Positions 11,174 through 20,992 of a stretch of DNA of 64,000 bases are shown piece after piece. Below the pieces are notes generated by a model. That model was not told the DNA's origin, made no database searches, and saw only the letters and a list, made by a program, of their open reading frames with translations. A program made the position numbers and the translations under genes. Origin of the DNA: Neonectria sp. B-13 (lineage: Eukaryota; Ascomycota; Sordariomycetes; Hypocreales; Nectriaceae); assembly GCA_002682825.1 (NCBI GenBank), contig NOKP01000026.1:248001-312000 (forward strand). The letters are read 5' to 3'. Every line of letters starts with the position of its first letter. The stretch's first letter is position 1.

Positions 11174-13056
11174 ATGGAGGACGCTGTCCGTCCAAGCAAA
11201 GCAATATCCAAGGCTGTCTTTGAAAAGGGCTTCCGTGTCTGGACCCGTCTGCGCGCCCCGGTTTCAGACGTTCTCAGCTTGCCGACCTCCTGCCTTGAGA
11301 CACTCTACGTAGCCTTTCCCGAGCACCCAACCTTTTCTCGCCAGCTCCTCTTGGGTTATTGGGGCGGCAGTCTTACCGCCAACGGGGTCTCTACCTGGAA
11401 CACAGGGACAGACGTGCCAACACCTTGTTTGCTGCCTTCTTTTCAACTGCCCTTTCGGATACTCGTGTCAACTCACAAGCCGACGCTAATCGGGCTCTCT
11501 AAAGATCCTGATCTGGGCCTCCCACATTTGTTTAGAAAGGACGACAACCATGTCGTGATCTTGGTGCTTGCGTGGGCATATGTACTGTCTGCGCGATGGT
11601 CTGAGCTGATTCCTGGGACCAAAACACTGCAGTATACCGACAGTCGTGCCACGGAGTATGAAGTTACAGACCCATCTTCGAGCGAACCAAGTGGTTCAAT
11701 ATTCGTGGATCTTGGCACCGCCGACAGAGATGTCGCTCGATGGTGGGCTGCTGTCCTAGCCCCCGAAGAGGGCTGGCTCGCTACGATAGAAGGTCCCCAC
11801 AATGAATTGCGCTCTCCATGGTCTGTTCGACTTCCGAAGAAACCTATTTTTGTTCTTCCAGCATCGTCATTTTCGCCGCCTCCATCCTTTACTATGGCGA
11901 TGCGATACCTGGAAGACTATAGTGCTTTTCACGGAGTTGAAGACCAAAGTCAAGCAGCACTGTCTGCAGCTCTACTTCTGCCGTTAGCAAACCTCGAGGG
12001 TGGGCGAGTCCCACTCCCGATCCCTCGAATTGCCCACAAGTCGGGCTCACGAGGCGTTGCCCAACCGGGGAATGAGCGGCAACATTTTCTTTCAACACCC
12101 CAGCTAGACAATCTCCTCACTTTAAGCTGTAACAGAGACGGTTTATCAGCTCTCCTGTCGAGTATCTTTTTGACTCTACCGTGCCTTGCAACCTTGCCAG
12201 CGCCTGGTTGCAAGGCGCCTTTGCAGTCCTTGACGACGCTCAGACCGATCATGAGGCCCTTGCACATATCCTGATCTGCAAGAATCCTCGACTCAGTTTT
12301 CTCTGGCTAGGTGCACTTCTTACAGGTCTTCATAAAAATATCCTCCGGCGGGCTCGACTAGGAAGTTGCGATATCGAGCTACACTCAGCTGCATGGACAC
12401 GAACTCTGCAAAGTTTCATACAGCTCCCTCTGTCTCAGACTCAGACGGCGAGGGCAATTCAGCGAAGTGATGAATGCCGTCTGCTCTACCTCGCTTCGGA
12501 GGAGCATCAATCACGTGTTCCAATGTCTCCCTGGGAGCCATTTGGGGAAACAGCTATGGAGAGCACCGAAATTGAAGTTCGCCTACATGCGCATTGTAAA
12601 GAGCATGGCCTTGTATATAAAGCATGGTCTTGGAACTGCAACGAGCAAGCTCAACAGCTATATTCGCCATTTGACGACGAACCGATGAGTGCACTCACCA
12701 CCACACCGCCTGAGCCCCTCTCGGAGGCGATTATAGACAGCAGGAACAAGCTTGAAGATGCCGTAGTTCCTTTTGATGCCTTCGACCAGGAAGATGAAGA
12801 CGCCTCCTGTCATGCCACCCTCAGCGCGTTTATGTGGCTTCGTCGCGATGGGTTCCCGGCCGCCGAGCAGGGCATACGTCACCATGAATGGTTGTGTGGA
12901 GTTCTTGATCAGGAAGATGAGGAAGCTTACGAGTCTTGGTCAGATGGGGAGGATGCCGATGGAGCAAAAAAGAGGAAAGCGAAGTCAGATGTACCTGTAC
13001 CTAAGTTGACGAAGTGGAGGACGGGAATGGATAGAGCCTCGAATAGCTTTGTCTGA
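11174..13056 (+). pseudogene. Conserved fungal hypothetical protein, interrupted by one frameshift
   Basis: Two overlapping frames (11174-12274 and 12181-13056) together match a large intronless hypothetical family I recognise from Fusarium and relatives, with segments FRVWTRLRAPVSDVLSLP, LLLGYWGGSLTANG, VVILVLAWAYVLSARWSELIPG, ARWWAAVLAP, LLTLSCNRDG and, after the break, PCNLASAWLQGAFAVLDD, CRLLYLASEEHQSRVP and WLRRDGFPAAEQGI. The change of frame falls in a T run at 12167-12171, between LLSSIF and FDSTVPCN, and no intron fits. The region is otherwise open for a product of about 627 aa. The break may be a one-base deletion, making the gene non-functional or truncated near residue 366, or an assembly or sequencing error in a homopolymer. 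Function of the family is unknown. No other stop or frame break is seen, so any inactivation is recent. Confidence 0.7.
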
Positions 13057-13415
13057 ATCTAGGTCAGGAATCCAAACTGACACAAGCCTGTCGTGACTCC
13101 TTAGTCTCACATGAAATGTTTATCTCGTAAAAAATGGCCTAGTTTGTTACTTGTTTAGTCAAAGAGGTGGGGGCTACCGGCTAGACCAACTCCGCAAGAT
13201 GCATCGCTTGACCAACCGGGCCCTGAGGATTACGTCGTGAAGGGCGCGGATGCATTGCCGGTTTGAGGAGGGCGCGAACGTCTTGTGCGGGGAAACCATT
13301 GACTTTGAGAAAGAGTGCGACCACGTCGGATCTCATCAGTTACATCACTTGAGTTATAGAGCGGTTAATCTTTTTATTTCCTTCCTACTTCCATATTCAC
13401 GCTTTCGTTCTCGAA
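13057..13415. other. Short intergenic region
   Basis: Holds the 3' flank of the preceding gene and the promoter of the aldoxime dehydratase gene. No clear TATA box; AT-rich segment at about 13362-13400 just before the ATG. Confidence 0.4.
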
Positions 13416-14504
13416 ATGTCTTCCCCCGAACGCACGTATCCTCTCCACAAACCCAAAAACCATGTCCCTCCGGTTCCTAGATGGCAACTTGTTCTCGGAG
13501 CCGACAAGGAGCGAGTGCACACAGCCTACATCGGGATCCAGCAGCACTCGCAAACCGAAGACTCCAAAAATACCCGGCTCCAAGCCATTGAGGCTGTCGA
13601 GTCATGGCTCCATCACTCGGCTGATGATCGTCCTCTAGCATCAGAGTCTTTCATTTTTCTCGACGGAAACGATGCAAATGATGCTACTGTCTGGGTCTGT
13701 TATTGGCTCAATGAGGAAAGCTACAAGACAAGCATGAGCCGTCTTGATCTGAAATCCTTGTACTCCAGCTTATCTGCTGTCGGTCGCAAGTCTATTGGAG
13801 TCTGGCAAGAAAGCTTCTCAACCGCGACATCGCGACTGGAAACAAACTACTCCGGGCTCGACTATCTGCCTGGGCTGGCAAAGCTGCCAGAAACCGACGT
13901 CGCCGAGCATTCTCTTTCGGCATACTGGGGAGCGGCAAGAGATCGAATCCCCGACTCTGCGAATGATCTCTTTGCTCAGACAGATACAAACCCGCCCGCG
14001 ACCGTCCCAGGAGGACTTGGGCAGCACCTCATTGGAACCAACCATCACAACCTCGTTCACATCCGCTCCGGTCAATTCTGGGAGAACTGCGACGCCAAAG
14101 AGAGCGCGGCATACGAGGAAAGTCTAGAGCCCACGCTTCGAGAGGGCCTGCGGTATCTCTGGGACAACCCTGATGAAGGCGGCGCTGTTGGGTTGCGGTA
14201 TCTTCAAAACCAAGAGGATCCCTTGTCTCGAACAGAACACGAACGGAAGGAATCGTGCGTTGCCGGATTCTTCAAGAGCTTGGGATCTTTGGAGTCATGG
14301 GCTAAGAAACATCGATCACACCTTGCGATTTATCGCGGGGCCTTGGCCCACGCCAAAGCCTTTGGCGATGCGAGGAAGTTCCGAACCTGGCATGAAGTCT
14401 CTGTCCTCCAAGAAGGAGACGCTAAGTTTGAGTACATCAACTGCATACCAGAGACTGGCGTGATTCGATTTGTGCCTCTCACTGCAAATGATGAATTATT
14501 CTAG
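13416..14504 (+). CDS. Heme-containing aldoxime dehydratase (phenylacetaldoxime dehydratase family)
   Basis: An intronless 362-aa protein, matching the usual length of Oxd enzymes (about 350-380 aa). These dehydrate aldoximes (R-CH=NOH) to nitriles, with the substrate bound directly to ferrous heme b. Visible signature segments are YWGAARDRIPDS (Arg177 region), HIRSGQFW (Ser218), SHLAIYRGALAHAKAFGD with the probable axial His302, and TWHEVSVL with the probable catalytic His326, then YEYINC-like KFEYINCIPETG. All residues known to matter in OxdRE (Arg178, Ser219, His299, His320) have a counterpart. No signal peptide is visible, so it is cytosolic. It is convergent with the Zn2Cys6-ankyrin gene 200 bases downstream. 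No nitrilase, nitrile hydratase or aldoxime-forming P450 is in the window, so the pathway partner is unknown. Confidence 0.88.
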   Translation: MSSPERTYPLHKPKNHVPPVPRWQLVLGADKERVHTAYIGIQQHSQTEDSKNTRLQAIEAVESWLHHSADDRPLASESFIFLDGNDANDATVWVCYWLNEESYKTSMSRLDLKSLYSSLSAVGRKSIGVWQESFSTATSRLETNYSGLDYLPGLAKLPETDVAEHSLSAYWGAARDRIPDSANDLFAQTDTNPPATVPGGLGQHLIGTNHHNLVHIRSGQFWENCDAKESAAYEESLEPTLREGLRYLWDNPDEGGAVGLRYLQNQEDPLSRTEHERKESCVAGFFKSLGSLESWAKKHRSHLAIYRGALAHAKAFGDARKFRTWHEVSVLQEGDAKFEYINCIPETGVIRFVPLTANDELF

Positions 14505-14708
14505 ACACCACCACATATTGAATAAGCTTGTGCAAATTAGTTGCCCTACAACATTTTGATCGCCGCAAAACCTTCAAGGACGGACTACTAATATAGTATT
14601 GTATTTTAGAAACATTAGAAACACGGAACTCGCTTTTTACTAGCTGCACCACCATTCGGAGCATGTAACCGCAATTAATTCTCGAAATCGGCCTCGCTGA
14701 ACTACCAC

Positions 14709-16402
14709 CTAGCCTCCCGCCCAGGAAGATAAAGCATTTCCGCTTACGACTGACATCTGACTCTGCCAGGTTTGGTCGGGAGTTGCGTACAAATCTGGAC
14801 GAATATTTACCGGATCGGGGAACTCGGAATACTCGGCCAGTTGAAGCAGCTCCGACTCAACAAGCCCATGCGCTGTGCAATACTCGCCCAGAATTTTACC
14901 TTCTTTGTCTTTCTCAGAGCAAATATCTGACAGAGTCATGTACCCAAGTGTCGCATGCAGAAGCTTTTTAAAAACACCGTGCTTGTTCTCTTCTCCAGAG
15001 TACCAAAGAGGGCGTCGTCCTCCGGCATCTTTGATCAGAATAGCGTTGTGGGCATTCTTGGCTCCAAGAAGGATGTCGCAGATGGATTCGTCGCCAAGAA
15101 TTGCTGCTAGGTGAAGAGGTGTTCGTCCACTCTCGTCTCTCTTGCAAAGATCCAAATTGGAGGTTCTGCACAACAAACTCACTTCCTCTCTCATGCCAAG
15201 AAGGACAGCAATGTGCAAGCTTGTTCGGCCATCAATATCCGTCTTTGATTCGAGTGGATGGCTGCAGGCCCATCGAAAGACCTGTTTCCAGTTACCTGGA
15301 GAACCATGGTTGAGGATCCTAATACCAAGAAAGTCCAAGGCATTGTCAAATCCAATCCAAGTCTTGATGAACAGGGTTTCCATCACCTCAAGCTGTGACC
15401 TTGGAATTACGCTCGGATAAATCATAGACGTCCAAGCCCAAAAGCTTGGCGTGATATGGTGTCCTTTCAACCCGAACTTGTTGGCAGTGGTCGCCATGAG
15501 GTTCGGTAATTTATGGGACTTGAGGGCCGTTACAAAACCAACTTCGGGCTGCCTCAGACTTTGCGCCATGCTCTTGTGATAGTATACAACGCCCAACGCT
15601 AGCTGGCCATCCGCAACGAGGCTCATTGCCCTTTTCTCGAGTGCGCTTGCACTCACGGAAGGCTGCAAGAACTTTGGCCTCGAGGCCGCAGAAGGGGAAA
15701 GGAAGAAAGGATTTATCAACATCCCAGACAGCGGAGAAGCAAGCGTGTTCAGTGCTCCGGCCAGAAAATCCATAGAAGCCGTCCCTTGCTCTTTCTCGAG
15801 TCGACGCAGAACTTCTGACTGCAATGTGGGCTGAAAGACATTCAGGAATTCATTCAAATCCCAAAACCTAGCTTGCAAGGAGCCGTGGACTCCTCCACAG
15901 TGATGCCGTAGCCGTACAACTGCAGCATGATAAGCTGCTTCTTGCTCGATGTATTCAAGAGCGACCAATTGCAACATGCCGAGGGCATTACCCCTTCGCC
16001 ACTGGTGTTAGTAACCGTTGGAGCAAACCATTTGAGATCATAAAATCATGAGTTCACTCACAGATCTCTCAAGTCCCAGGCCTGGGTTTCTTCGTGCATG
16101 ACGAGGTTCAGACGGTTGGTGGGTAGCAGGGGGCTGGGAAGCGCCCCAGTCTGGACGTCGGGTAGATTTCCGGCATTCTTGCCTAAGTTGTTCGTTCTTA
16201 GGCGATGTCTTCTGCTTTTCCTCTGTTTTCGAACAAGTTCGGAACATGCGAATCCTCTTTCCTCACACCGGTTGCATTTCTTCGGCCATGCCCTGGACTG
16301 CGGAATACACTGCACAGATATGGGTCAGACAGGCGATGATGATTCTGATGAAGAGCCTCCTACCTTCTTTTTGTCTCGTCGACAAAAAGTACAACTTAAC
16401 AT
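14709..16402 (-). CDS. Zn2Cys6 transcription factor with ankyrin repeats
   Basis: Three exons, 16402-16364, 16309-16062 and 15993-14709, give about 523 aa. The zinc cluster spans residues 4-35: CTFCRRDKKKC in exon 1 and the first base of exon 2, then CNRCEERGFAC, the exact C-x2-C-x6-C spacing with Cys 4, 7, 14, 25, 28 and 35. An intron interrupts the cluster immediately after KKK, a position common in fungal Zn2Cys6 genes. A basic stretch (RKQRKSRRHRLR) follows. The middle region has no name I can give. Residues about 346-415 hold at least two ankyrin repeats (DGRTSLHIAVLLGM and SGRTPLHLAAILGD). The second intron (15994-16061) uses donor GTGAGT; acceptor AAG keeps the frame, while the nearby CAG does not. 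Probably a DNA-binding regulator; targets could include the convergent aldoxime dehydratase gene, but that is inference. Confidence 0.8.
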
Positions 16403-17345
16403 TTGAAGCCGCCTCCCTGAGCGGTTGTGGTTGTTCGCGTCTGTGACAGTTTGTGGGAGGGCATCATTACACTCCAGCCTCGAATCGCTTCCTGATGGCA
16501 TGATTTGAAATTGTAATTCGTGTAGGTGAAGCGTGGGAGTGGTACGACAGATATGGTTCGATCTCCCATATCTGACCCAGATCTCAGAGGTAATTGTTCA
16601 TTGCTTTTCTTCCTTCAGTTCCATGCGGGCCAGGCTACAAGTTTATAGTCCGACAAAGTGCGACCAGAGGTGGCCACGGAGTTCAAAGCCACACTGACAT
16701 AGCCCATGCACGTGTCTTCTGACTTCTCATGGAGCAATCGAACGATAGATAGACTAATAATTGCATCCCAACATCCCACCTCTGTGATGACGTACCGCCA
16801 GGAAAGTACAAAAGCGTCATCACTAACACCCATCTGGAATGCGCCTGGCGAATGAAAGTAGCAACAACAGCGGCTGAGAGCCTTGCGGCATCACGCCACG
16901 CATTTAGGCAATCGCACTTCGCACTTTTCTTGTTGACAGGGCTGTTTACCCGATTACGACCACTGTGCACAAGGCAGTGTGCACTTCCACTTGTGCAAGT
17001 GGTGTACAGCATTAGCGCAGTCTGAGTCGTTCGACGAACGGCTCATTGGTTTAGGTAGTTCACGCAAGTCTCTTCCATCTTGACATGTCGCACTTCGCAC
17101 TTTCATCGTGGTCTGAAACCAGCTGGCCATCGGCCCATCGCTTCAAGAGATTATTAACCCACTCCGCCTGGTCGCACTTCGTCGGGCTTTCGACTCTAAT
17201 GTTAACCCGCCCACAACAATGCTTCCGACATATATTCTTCCCATATTGCAGCTATGGACTTGCTGCGTCTATCATTTCTCAGAATATCTTTTCATGGTCA
17301 CTGAATAAACTTTTCTGTTCAATACATGTCCAGCACAGAGTAACG
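16403..17345. other. Upstream region of the Zn2Cys6-ankyrin gene
   Basis: No ORF here resembles a protein family. The one clear structure is a perfect inverted repeat at 16548-16574 described separately. Sequence from about 17085 is open in the plus frame of the small membrane ORF but does not look coding. Confidence 0.4.
16548..16574. repeat. Perfect 9-bp inverted repeat with 9-base loop
   Basis: CAGATATGG at 16548-16556 is followed after nine bases by its exact reverse complement CCATATCTG at 16566-16574. It lies about 150 bases upstream of the Zn2Cys6 gene start. It could be a dyad binding site or chance; the loop does not make it a tRNA T-arm. Confidence 0.5.
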
Positions 17346-17558
17346 ATGTCGCCTCTGCCGGTATCACAAAGTCAGGATGTGATTGATAAACATCCAAGCG
17401 CAACATCGCGCAACAATGATGTGATGCCATTGATTTTTGGAATTATCGCGACACTTACAGCCTTGGTCAGCCTTTTGTTTGCGTATCTTCAGTTCTTGCA
17501 AATGAGAAGATATCATAGGCAGACTGAAATGCGATTGCACAATCCATGGCAAAGGTAA
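17346..17558 (+). CDS. Possible small single-pass membrane protein
   Basis: A 70-codon ORF starting MSPLPVSQSQ, with a polar N-terminus of about 32 residues, one strong hydrophobic segment (about 33-55, MPLIFGIIATLTALVSLLFAYLQF) and a basic, His/Arg-rich tail (MRRYHRQTEMR). The same frame is open upstream from 17085, but the extra residues look random. Small fungal membrane proteins with this hydrophobic core exist, but I cannot name a family. The ORF stands alone in a long intergenic region, so it may be spurious; protein-like hydropathy and the charge asymmetry are the only support. Confidence 0.35.
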   Translation: MSPLPVSQSQDVIDKHPSATSRNNDVMPLIFGIIATLTALVSLLFAYLQFLQMRRYHRQTEMRLHNPWQR

Positions 17559-18745
17559 TTGAACCAATTTAGAAAGCTTTTCGGATGCAATGTTTTAATA
17601 AAGAGGTGTCCAGGCTTTATAATAATAGACCATTGTCACAGCCCTCTACTCTCCCTCGTCTTCCAGCATCGGCAACTTTTCGATCAATGTGCTAGCCGGT
17701 TGCTTATATTCACCGGATGTTCATTATATTCGCTCATCGATGTTGATGATCTCCATCACTCATGCAGGGGAGAGATCAAGGAAGTCACAGGAGTGTGAGG
17801 GCAACATGGCGGTTGGTATAGGATGGCTGTTCGGAAACAAAGCCTCGGCCTCAAAGCAGGATAACTAAGTGTTTAATGTAAAGACGTCAGGATATTTGTG
17901 TCCAAGGTAGATTTAGAATTCACTGCCCAATGAGTCACGATTTAGATAAATAACCACTTTGACTGCTTACTTCAACCTGCGGACCATGTGGAATCACTTT
18001 GGTTAATCTCAGTAAGAGCATGAAGAGTCACACCTAGAGTCACTTGGTTATAACCCACATTGAAACTGTGCATCTCCGCGGCCCCGCCTTTGATAACTTC
18101 GGGGCTCCGCGCCGAATGTGTGGAGTCACACGCCAGAGAATGCGGGGTCTGGGTCGACAGAATTGAATTGGGCTTCGGATCGCCACCGAGCTGCCATTTT
18201 GTTGCATGTTGGAAGCATATGCTAAACAGTTATGCTTGCTTGTTACTGGTCTATCCAACTGGAAGTCTCAAGTTAGTATCTCATGGAGCGCATGGCCATC
18301 TCTTCAACAAGCCTTCCCTCCGCACAACGGTCTCCAGCTTCTCGTTACTAATGCCATGCTTTCAATACGTGCCCACATCGGGCAGATCGAACCGGAAGCG
18401 AGCCGGTCGAATCCACCTGCTCCGCGTTTGCACCTTCAAAATACCGGCTCCGATTCCGCTCTCTCGAACTAAGGCGGTTACTCAATCTCGACACGAGCAC
18501 ACATGTGGGACAGGAGCTGTTGAGTTGACTTTAGGTCCATTATCATTGGCTGCAAGCTTCCGCCCTTTGACAAACACGCGAGCGGGGACGCACGAATGAA
18601 TGATTGTTTCTTATCTAACGAGAACACCACCTACATGAAGTCTGGCATATAAAGCGTCCAACACCATCCTCTTTCAGTCACCACACTCTCATCACACCCC
18701 AATCTCCTTCTAAAATCTCACCAAAACTGTCTCTCTCGTTCAACA
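17559..18745. other. Intergenic, nothing recognised
   Basis: Plus-strand ORFs at 18060-18599 and 18206-18472 are open but show no family resemblance and have conflicting frames. The last 100 bases are pyrimidine-rich leader of the PaiB-like gene. Confidence 0.4.
18648..18653 (+). promoter_or_regulatory. TATA box of the PaiB-like gene
   Basis: TATAAA lies 98 bases before the ATG at 18746, followed by a CT-rich leader (CACCACACTCTCATCACACCCC) typical of well-expressed fungal genes. Confidence 0.55.
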
Positions 18746-19528
18746 ATGCATCTTCGACCTGATCACGCCGAGAACGACCTCCGGGTCCTCCGAAAGTTGA
18801 TCCGGGAGAATTCGCTCGGCCAGATAACCACCGCCATCCCCTCTCCAACACATCCTTTCCTCCAGACCAGCCACATTCCTTTCGTGCTAGACGTCGAGGA
18901 TGAGTCGAGTGAGACTGAACTTGGTCGATTGAGGTGCCACATGGCGAGGCAGAACCCTCAGAGCAAGGCCATGATGGAAAGCTTGACCGAGAACCCTGCA
19001 TTGGAGAACGTCATCGAGCAGGACGTCCTCATCATCTTCACCTCACCGATCCAGCACTACGTCACGTCAAAGTTTTACACGGAGACGAAGCTTGGTAGCG
19101 GCAAGGTTGTGCCGACCTGGAACTACGCGGCAGTTCAGGTCTACGGGCGGGCAAAGGTCTACTTCGATTCCAAGTCTGACGAGTCGGTCAACTTCCTCCA
19201 AACGCAGATGGAAGACCTCAGCCACCAATGCGAGACGTCGATTATGGGATACACTGGCGGCGATGCCCCAGTGGAATGGAAGGTCTCAGATGCGCCCTCC
19301 CGGTATGTCGAGCTTCTAAGGAAGGGCATCATCGGAGTGGAGATTACCATTACTCGGCTGGAGGGTAAGTTCAAGATGAGCCAGGAGATGGGTGCTGGTG
19401 ACAGGGAAGGTGTCATCAAGGGTTTTGCGAAGCTGGATTCCGAGACGGGATGCGCCATGTCGAAGTTAGTAAAGGAACGTTGTGATCAGAAGGACGAGGC
19501 GAAGGCTGCAGCGAAGAGTGCGACCTAG
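18746..19528 (+). CDS. PaiB-type FMN-binding split-barrel protein
   Basis: An intronless 260-aa protein with the whole PaiB family layout (usual bacterial length about 200-210 aa): the N-terminal MHLRPDHAENDLRVLRKLIRE, HIPFVLD, LRCHMARQNP (about 62-71), VLIIFTSPIQHYV, the signature GKVVPTWNYAAVQVYGR (about 119-135) and WKVSDAP, IIGVEITITRLEGKFKMSQE, DREGVIKGF. In Bacillus PaiB was described as a transcriptional regulator of degradative enzymes; structurally the family is a flavin-reductase-like split barrel. In fungi the members are probably FMN-binding cytosolic proteins of unknown reaction. The extra length is a Lys/Ala-rich C-terminal tail and an insertion near 48-60. No functional link with its neighbours is visible. 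Confidence 0.85.
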   Translation: MHLRPDHAENDLRVLRKLIRENSLGQITTAIPSPTHPFLQTSHIPFVLDVEDESSETELGRLRCHMARQNPQSKAMMESLTENPALENVIEQDVLIIFTSPIQHYVTSKFYTETKLGSGKVVPTWNYAAVQVYGRAKVYFDSKSDESVNFLQTQMEDLSHQCETSIMGYTGGDAPVEWKVSDAPSRYVELLRKGIIGVEITITRLEGKFKMSQEMGAGDREGVIKGFAKLDSETGCAMSKLVKERCDQKDEAKAAAKSAT

Positions 19529-19999
19529 TAGTCTCGGTCCGTGTTTATTTCGAATGGAGTGTTTCCCATGGGATGGTTCAACTTGTGATCTAGGGATGGT
19601 GGGCGTTTTTGAGTGGGAGTTCAACCTCCCGATAGTATTGGAGGAAGGCAGACACGATACCAACTTTTGGGTTCATAGATAGCATCGCGTAACTGATTTT
19701 GAAGAGCCGTTTGTTGAATATGAGGACAAGGACCTAGTTTGATATATGACGGTCTAAAGAACGCTATGTGATGTGTCAAGGACAAGCCATTTACATCGGC
19801 AAGTTAGGCACTTGTAGCTGTGTACTAGCAGAGTACATTCATTCCGATCGAACCACTCTTAGTGAGATCTAATATGCCCAGATGCCGTACGTTTGGTGTG
19901 TCAGAAAGCGGTCACATGCAGCACCCTGTTCCTGAATGGAGGCTACATTCTGAAATAGGCAGCCCTTATTAGCCGTCATCTGAACTGACTGTCTGCACA
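19529..19999. other. Intergenic region before the SDR gene
   Basis: No ORF of note. If the SDR starts at 20102, its promoter and leader extend past the right end of this stretch. Confidence 0.4.
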
Positions 20000-20992
20000 G
20001 TGCCCAATCACTACTCTGAATCGACGGATGTCACCCCAATCATCGTGCGGGGGTGTGCACTCTCACTCTTGACCGAACGACAAACACGGCCCAAGGTGAA
20101 GATGGATTCAGCCGACGAGCGAACCGATCTCACCAAGAGAATCCTCCCCCAAATGACCCTAGCCAGAGGAAATCAGACCACCGACATCAATGCACGACAT
20201 GAAGCAGCCAGAGACCCTGCCGCCGACCGGTTCAGCCTATCCGGCAACGCCATCATTACGGGCGGCGCCGGAGCGATAGGTTTAGTCGTCGCGCGGGCGA
20301 TGCTCCAGCATGGGATCTCCGGTCTGGCGTTGTTTGATCTCAATGTCCAGGATTCGGAGGACAAGATCGAAGAGCTGAGAAGGGAATTCCCGACCGCCAA
20401 AATACTGGCTCATGCAATTGATATCACAGATGAGAACCAGGTCGCCGACGGCGTCACTTACACGTCCGCTGCCCTAGGCTCGGTGGACTCGCTGGTCTGC
20501 TTTGCCGGGATCGTGGGCTGCGTCCACGCGCTTGAAATGCCGGCCAGTCAGTGGAGACGGATCCTTGACGTGAACGCCACGGGGTCCTTTCTCTGCGCAC
20601 AAGCCGTAGCCCGCCAGATGGTCCGACAAGGCACGGGCGGACGCATCGTATTCACAGCATCCATCTCGGCGCACCGGGTCAACTACCCACAGCCACAAGT
20701 TGCCTACAACGTGAGCAAGGCAGCATTGCTGATGCTGAAGAGCTCATTGGCAGCAGAGTGGGCGCGGTACGGCATCACGGTCAACAGCATCAGTCCGGGG
20801 TACATGGATACGGTCCTAAATGAAGGGGAAGGGCTTGCAGACGCCCGGGAGGTGTGGCAGGAGAGGAATCCATCGGGGAGAATGGGAGCTCCTGAGGAAC
20901 TGACTGGGGTTGTGGTGATGCTATTGAGCAGGGCTGGTTCATACATTAACGGGGCTGATATCGTTGTTGACGGAGGAGGCATTGTCTTTTGA
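20000..20992 (+). CDS. Short-chain dehydrogenase/reductase (classical SDR)
   Basis: An intronless reading frame of 330 aa. The Rossmann dinucleotide motif TGGAGAIG (87-94), the NATGSF segment (192-197), catalytic Ser in FTASIS, YNVSK (Tyr236, Lys240), SPGYMDT and the C-terminal NGADIVVDGG are all present, so the enzyme should be an active NAD(P)H-dependent oxidoreductase. It is closest to the arabinitol/sorbose/mannitol dehydrogenase-like branch. An aspartate at the end of beta2 (LFDLN) favours NAD(H) over NADP(H). The start is doubtful: the first 34 residues look non-conserved, and MDSADERTDL at 20102 would give 296 aa, still longer than the usual 250-280. Substrate unknown. Confidence 0.85.
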   Translation: MPNHYSESTDVTPIIVRGCALSLLTERQTRPKVKMDSADERTDLTKRILPQMTLARGNQTTDINARHEAARDPAADRFSLSGNAIITGGAGAIGLVVARAMLQHGISGLALFDLNVQDSEDKIEELRREFPTAKILAHAIDITDENQVADGVTYTSAALGSVDSLVCFAGIVGCVHALEMPASQWRRILDVNATGSFLCAQAVARQMVRQGTGGRIVFTASISAHRVNYPQPQVAYNVSKAALLMLKSSLAAEWARYGITVNSISPGYMDTVLNEGEGLADAREVWQERNPSGRMGAPEELTGVVVMLLSRAGSYINGADIVVDGGGIVF

